DNA from: Bacillota bacterium
GTDB lineage: Bacteria; Bacillota_G; Limnochordia; DTU010
Length of the DNA: 6,295 bases
Direction: 5' to 3'
Assembly: GCA_012799255.1 (NCBI GenBank)
Contig: JAAZLQ010000052.1
Location: 1 to 6,295 of the forward strand
Position numbers and translations under genes: made by a program
Shown: positions 5,564 through 6,295 of the stretch, in pieces
Numbering within the stretch: the stretch's first letter is position 1
Layout of the letters: each line of letters starts with the position of its first letter
The notes under the pieces: generated by a model
The model's input: only the letters and a program-made list of their open reading frames with translations
What the model was told of the DNA's origin: nothing
The model's database searches: none

Positions 5564-6295
5564 GTGTCTCAATTGGAGCTGATAGCCACCGCCACCTTTG
5601 GCTTAGAATCGCTTGTAGCCGATGAGCTGCGCAAGTTAGGATATGGTGATACCCAGGTAGAAAACGGCAAGGTAACCTTCACAGGTGATGAACTGGCCCT
5701 TTGCCGCGCTAACCTCTGGCTGCGCACTGCCGCTCGCGTCAAGGTAAAAGTGGGAGAATTTAAGGCCACCACCTTTGATGAACTGTTTGAAAAAACAAAG
5801 GCCCTCCCCTGGGCTAAGTTCTTACCGAAAAACGCTGAGTTTCCAGTTGAAGGACGGTCAGTACAGTCCACCCTGTTTAGTGTGTCTGACTGCCAAGCCA
5901 TCGTAAAGAAAGCGGTGGTAGAAAGTCTCAAGCAAGACTACAAGCTAGAGTGGTTTCCCGAAGATGGCCCCTTGATGAAAATCGAAGTGGCCTTACTCAA
6001 AGATGTTGCTACCCTCACTATTGATACAACAGGCTCTGGCCTTCATCAAAGGGGTTACCGAGCCCTGGCCACTGGAGCTCCCCTTAAAGAGACTTTAGCA
6101 GCTGCACTTGTGATTTTAGCCCGCTGGTATCCAGATATTGCCTTGATTGATCCCTTTTGCGGCTCAGGCACCATCCCAATTGAGGCTGCCTTAATCGGGC
6201 ATAATATTGCCCCTGGTCTGAAACGCTCCTTTGCCGCGGAAGACTGGCCCTGGATATCCCCTAGCTTCTGGAAACAAGTTCGGGAAGAGGCGCAG
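5564..6295 (+). CDS. THUMP-domain class I RNA methyltransferase, RlmL/YpsC family (3' end beyond the window)
   Basis: This family uses S-adenosylmethionine to methylate RNA. Escherichia coli RlmL makes m2G2445 in 23S rRNA; the Bacillus relative is YpsC. The visible 244 residues start MSQLELIATATFGLESLVAD, matching the family's N-terminal ferredoxin-like region. A THUMP RNA-binding domain spans about residues 45-155, followed by the hallmark LHQRGYR (160-166) and GAPLKETLAAAL (171-182). The SAM-binding motif I is LIDPFCGSGT (194-203). The catalytic (N/D)PPY motif lies beyond the edge, so completeness cannot be judged. I chose GTG at 5564: an in-frame TGA at 5522-5524 limits the upstream extension, AAAGG lies 10 nt before the GTG, and the N-terminus aligns with relatives. 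TTG at 5573 is the alternative. An out-of-frame ATG at 5562 overlaps the GTG and ends after six codons. The family is secure; the exact RNA target is not known from the sequence, so no symbol is given. Confidence 0.93.
   Translation, partial: MSQLELIATATFGLESLVADELRKLGYGDTQVENGKVTFTGDELALCRANLWLRTAARVKVKVGEFKATTFDELFEKTKALPWAKFLPKNAEFPVEGRSVQSTLFSVSDCQAIVKKAVVESLKQDYKLEWFPEDGPLMKIEVALLKDVATLTIDTTGSGLHQRGYRALATGAPLKETLAAALVILARWYPDIALIDPFCGSGTIPIEAALIGHNIAPGLKRSFAAEDWPWISPSFWKQVREEAQ

Noticed and set aside
5569..5931. 120-codon minus-strand reading frame inside the methyltransferase gene
   Set aside because: It is a shadow of the well-conserved plus-strand THUMP protein, with low-complexity serine-rich content and no supporting start signals.
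1..6295. CRISPR array, transposon, tRNA/rRNA, defence or secretion cassette
   Set aside because: The window is filled by four recognisable housekeeping-type genes and two short intergenic regions; no array-like direct repeats, transposase or structured RNA gene were seen.

Overview
The window looks like an ordinary chromosomal segment of a motile, Gram-positive-type bacterium (Bacillota, probably Clostridia or a close relative). The evidence is a Bacillus/Clostridium-style flagellin, strong AGGAGG-type ribosome binding sites, moderate G+C, and a flagellin leader with the sigma-D promoter and CsrA-site layout known from Bacillus subtilis hag. I cannot name the species.

Layout, left to right. 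Positions 1-493 (minus) hold the first 164 codons of a flagellin gene, cut by the window edge. Positions 494-658 are its control region: a near-consensus flagellar sigma factor promoter whose -35 element overlaps the stop codon of the upstream gene, then a roughly 135-nt leader with one long hairpin and two short hairpins that present GGA in their loops, the second over the Shine-Dalgarno sequence. Positions 659-2587 (minus) encode a complete glycogen branching enzyme (GlgB). Positions 2580-5441 (minus) encode a complete type I pullulanase with two N-terminal CBM41 domains and no signal peptide; its end overlaps the glgB start by 8 nt. Positions 5442-5563 are a divergent intergenic region with an extended -10 promoter for the rightward gene. 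From 5564 to the right edge (plus) runs the first 244 codons of a THUMP-domain RNA methyltransferase of the RlmL/YpsC family.

PulA and GlgB are opposite activities on alpha-1,6 branches (removal and formation). They are probably made together from one transcript as cytoplasmic glycogen or alpha-glucan enzymes. No terminator is visible between glgB and the flagellin gene, so polyglucan-operon transcripts may run into the flagellin leader. The methyltransferase is divergent and functionally unrelated.

I see no mobile element, CRISPR array, tRNA or rRNA, and no convincing novel system. The most rewarding part is the flagellin control region.
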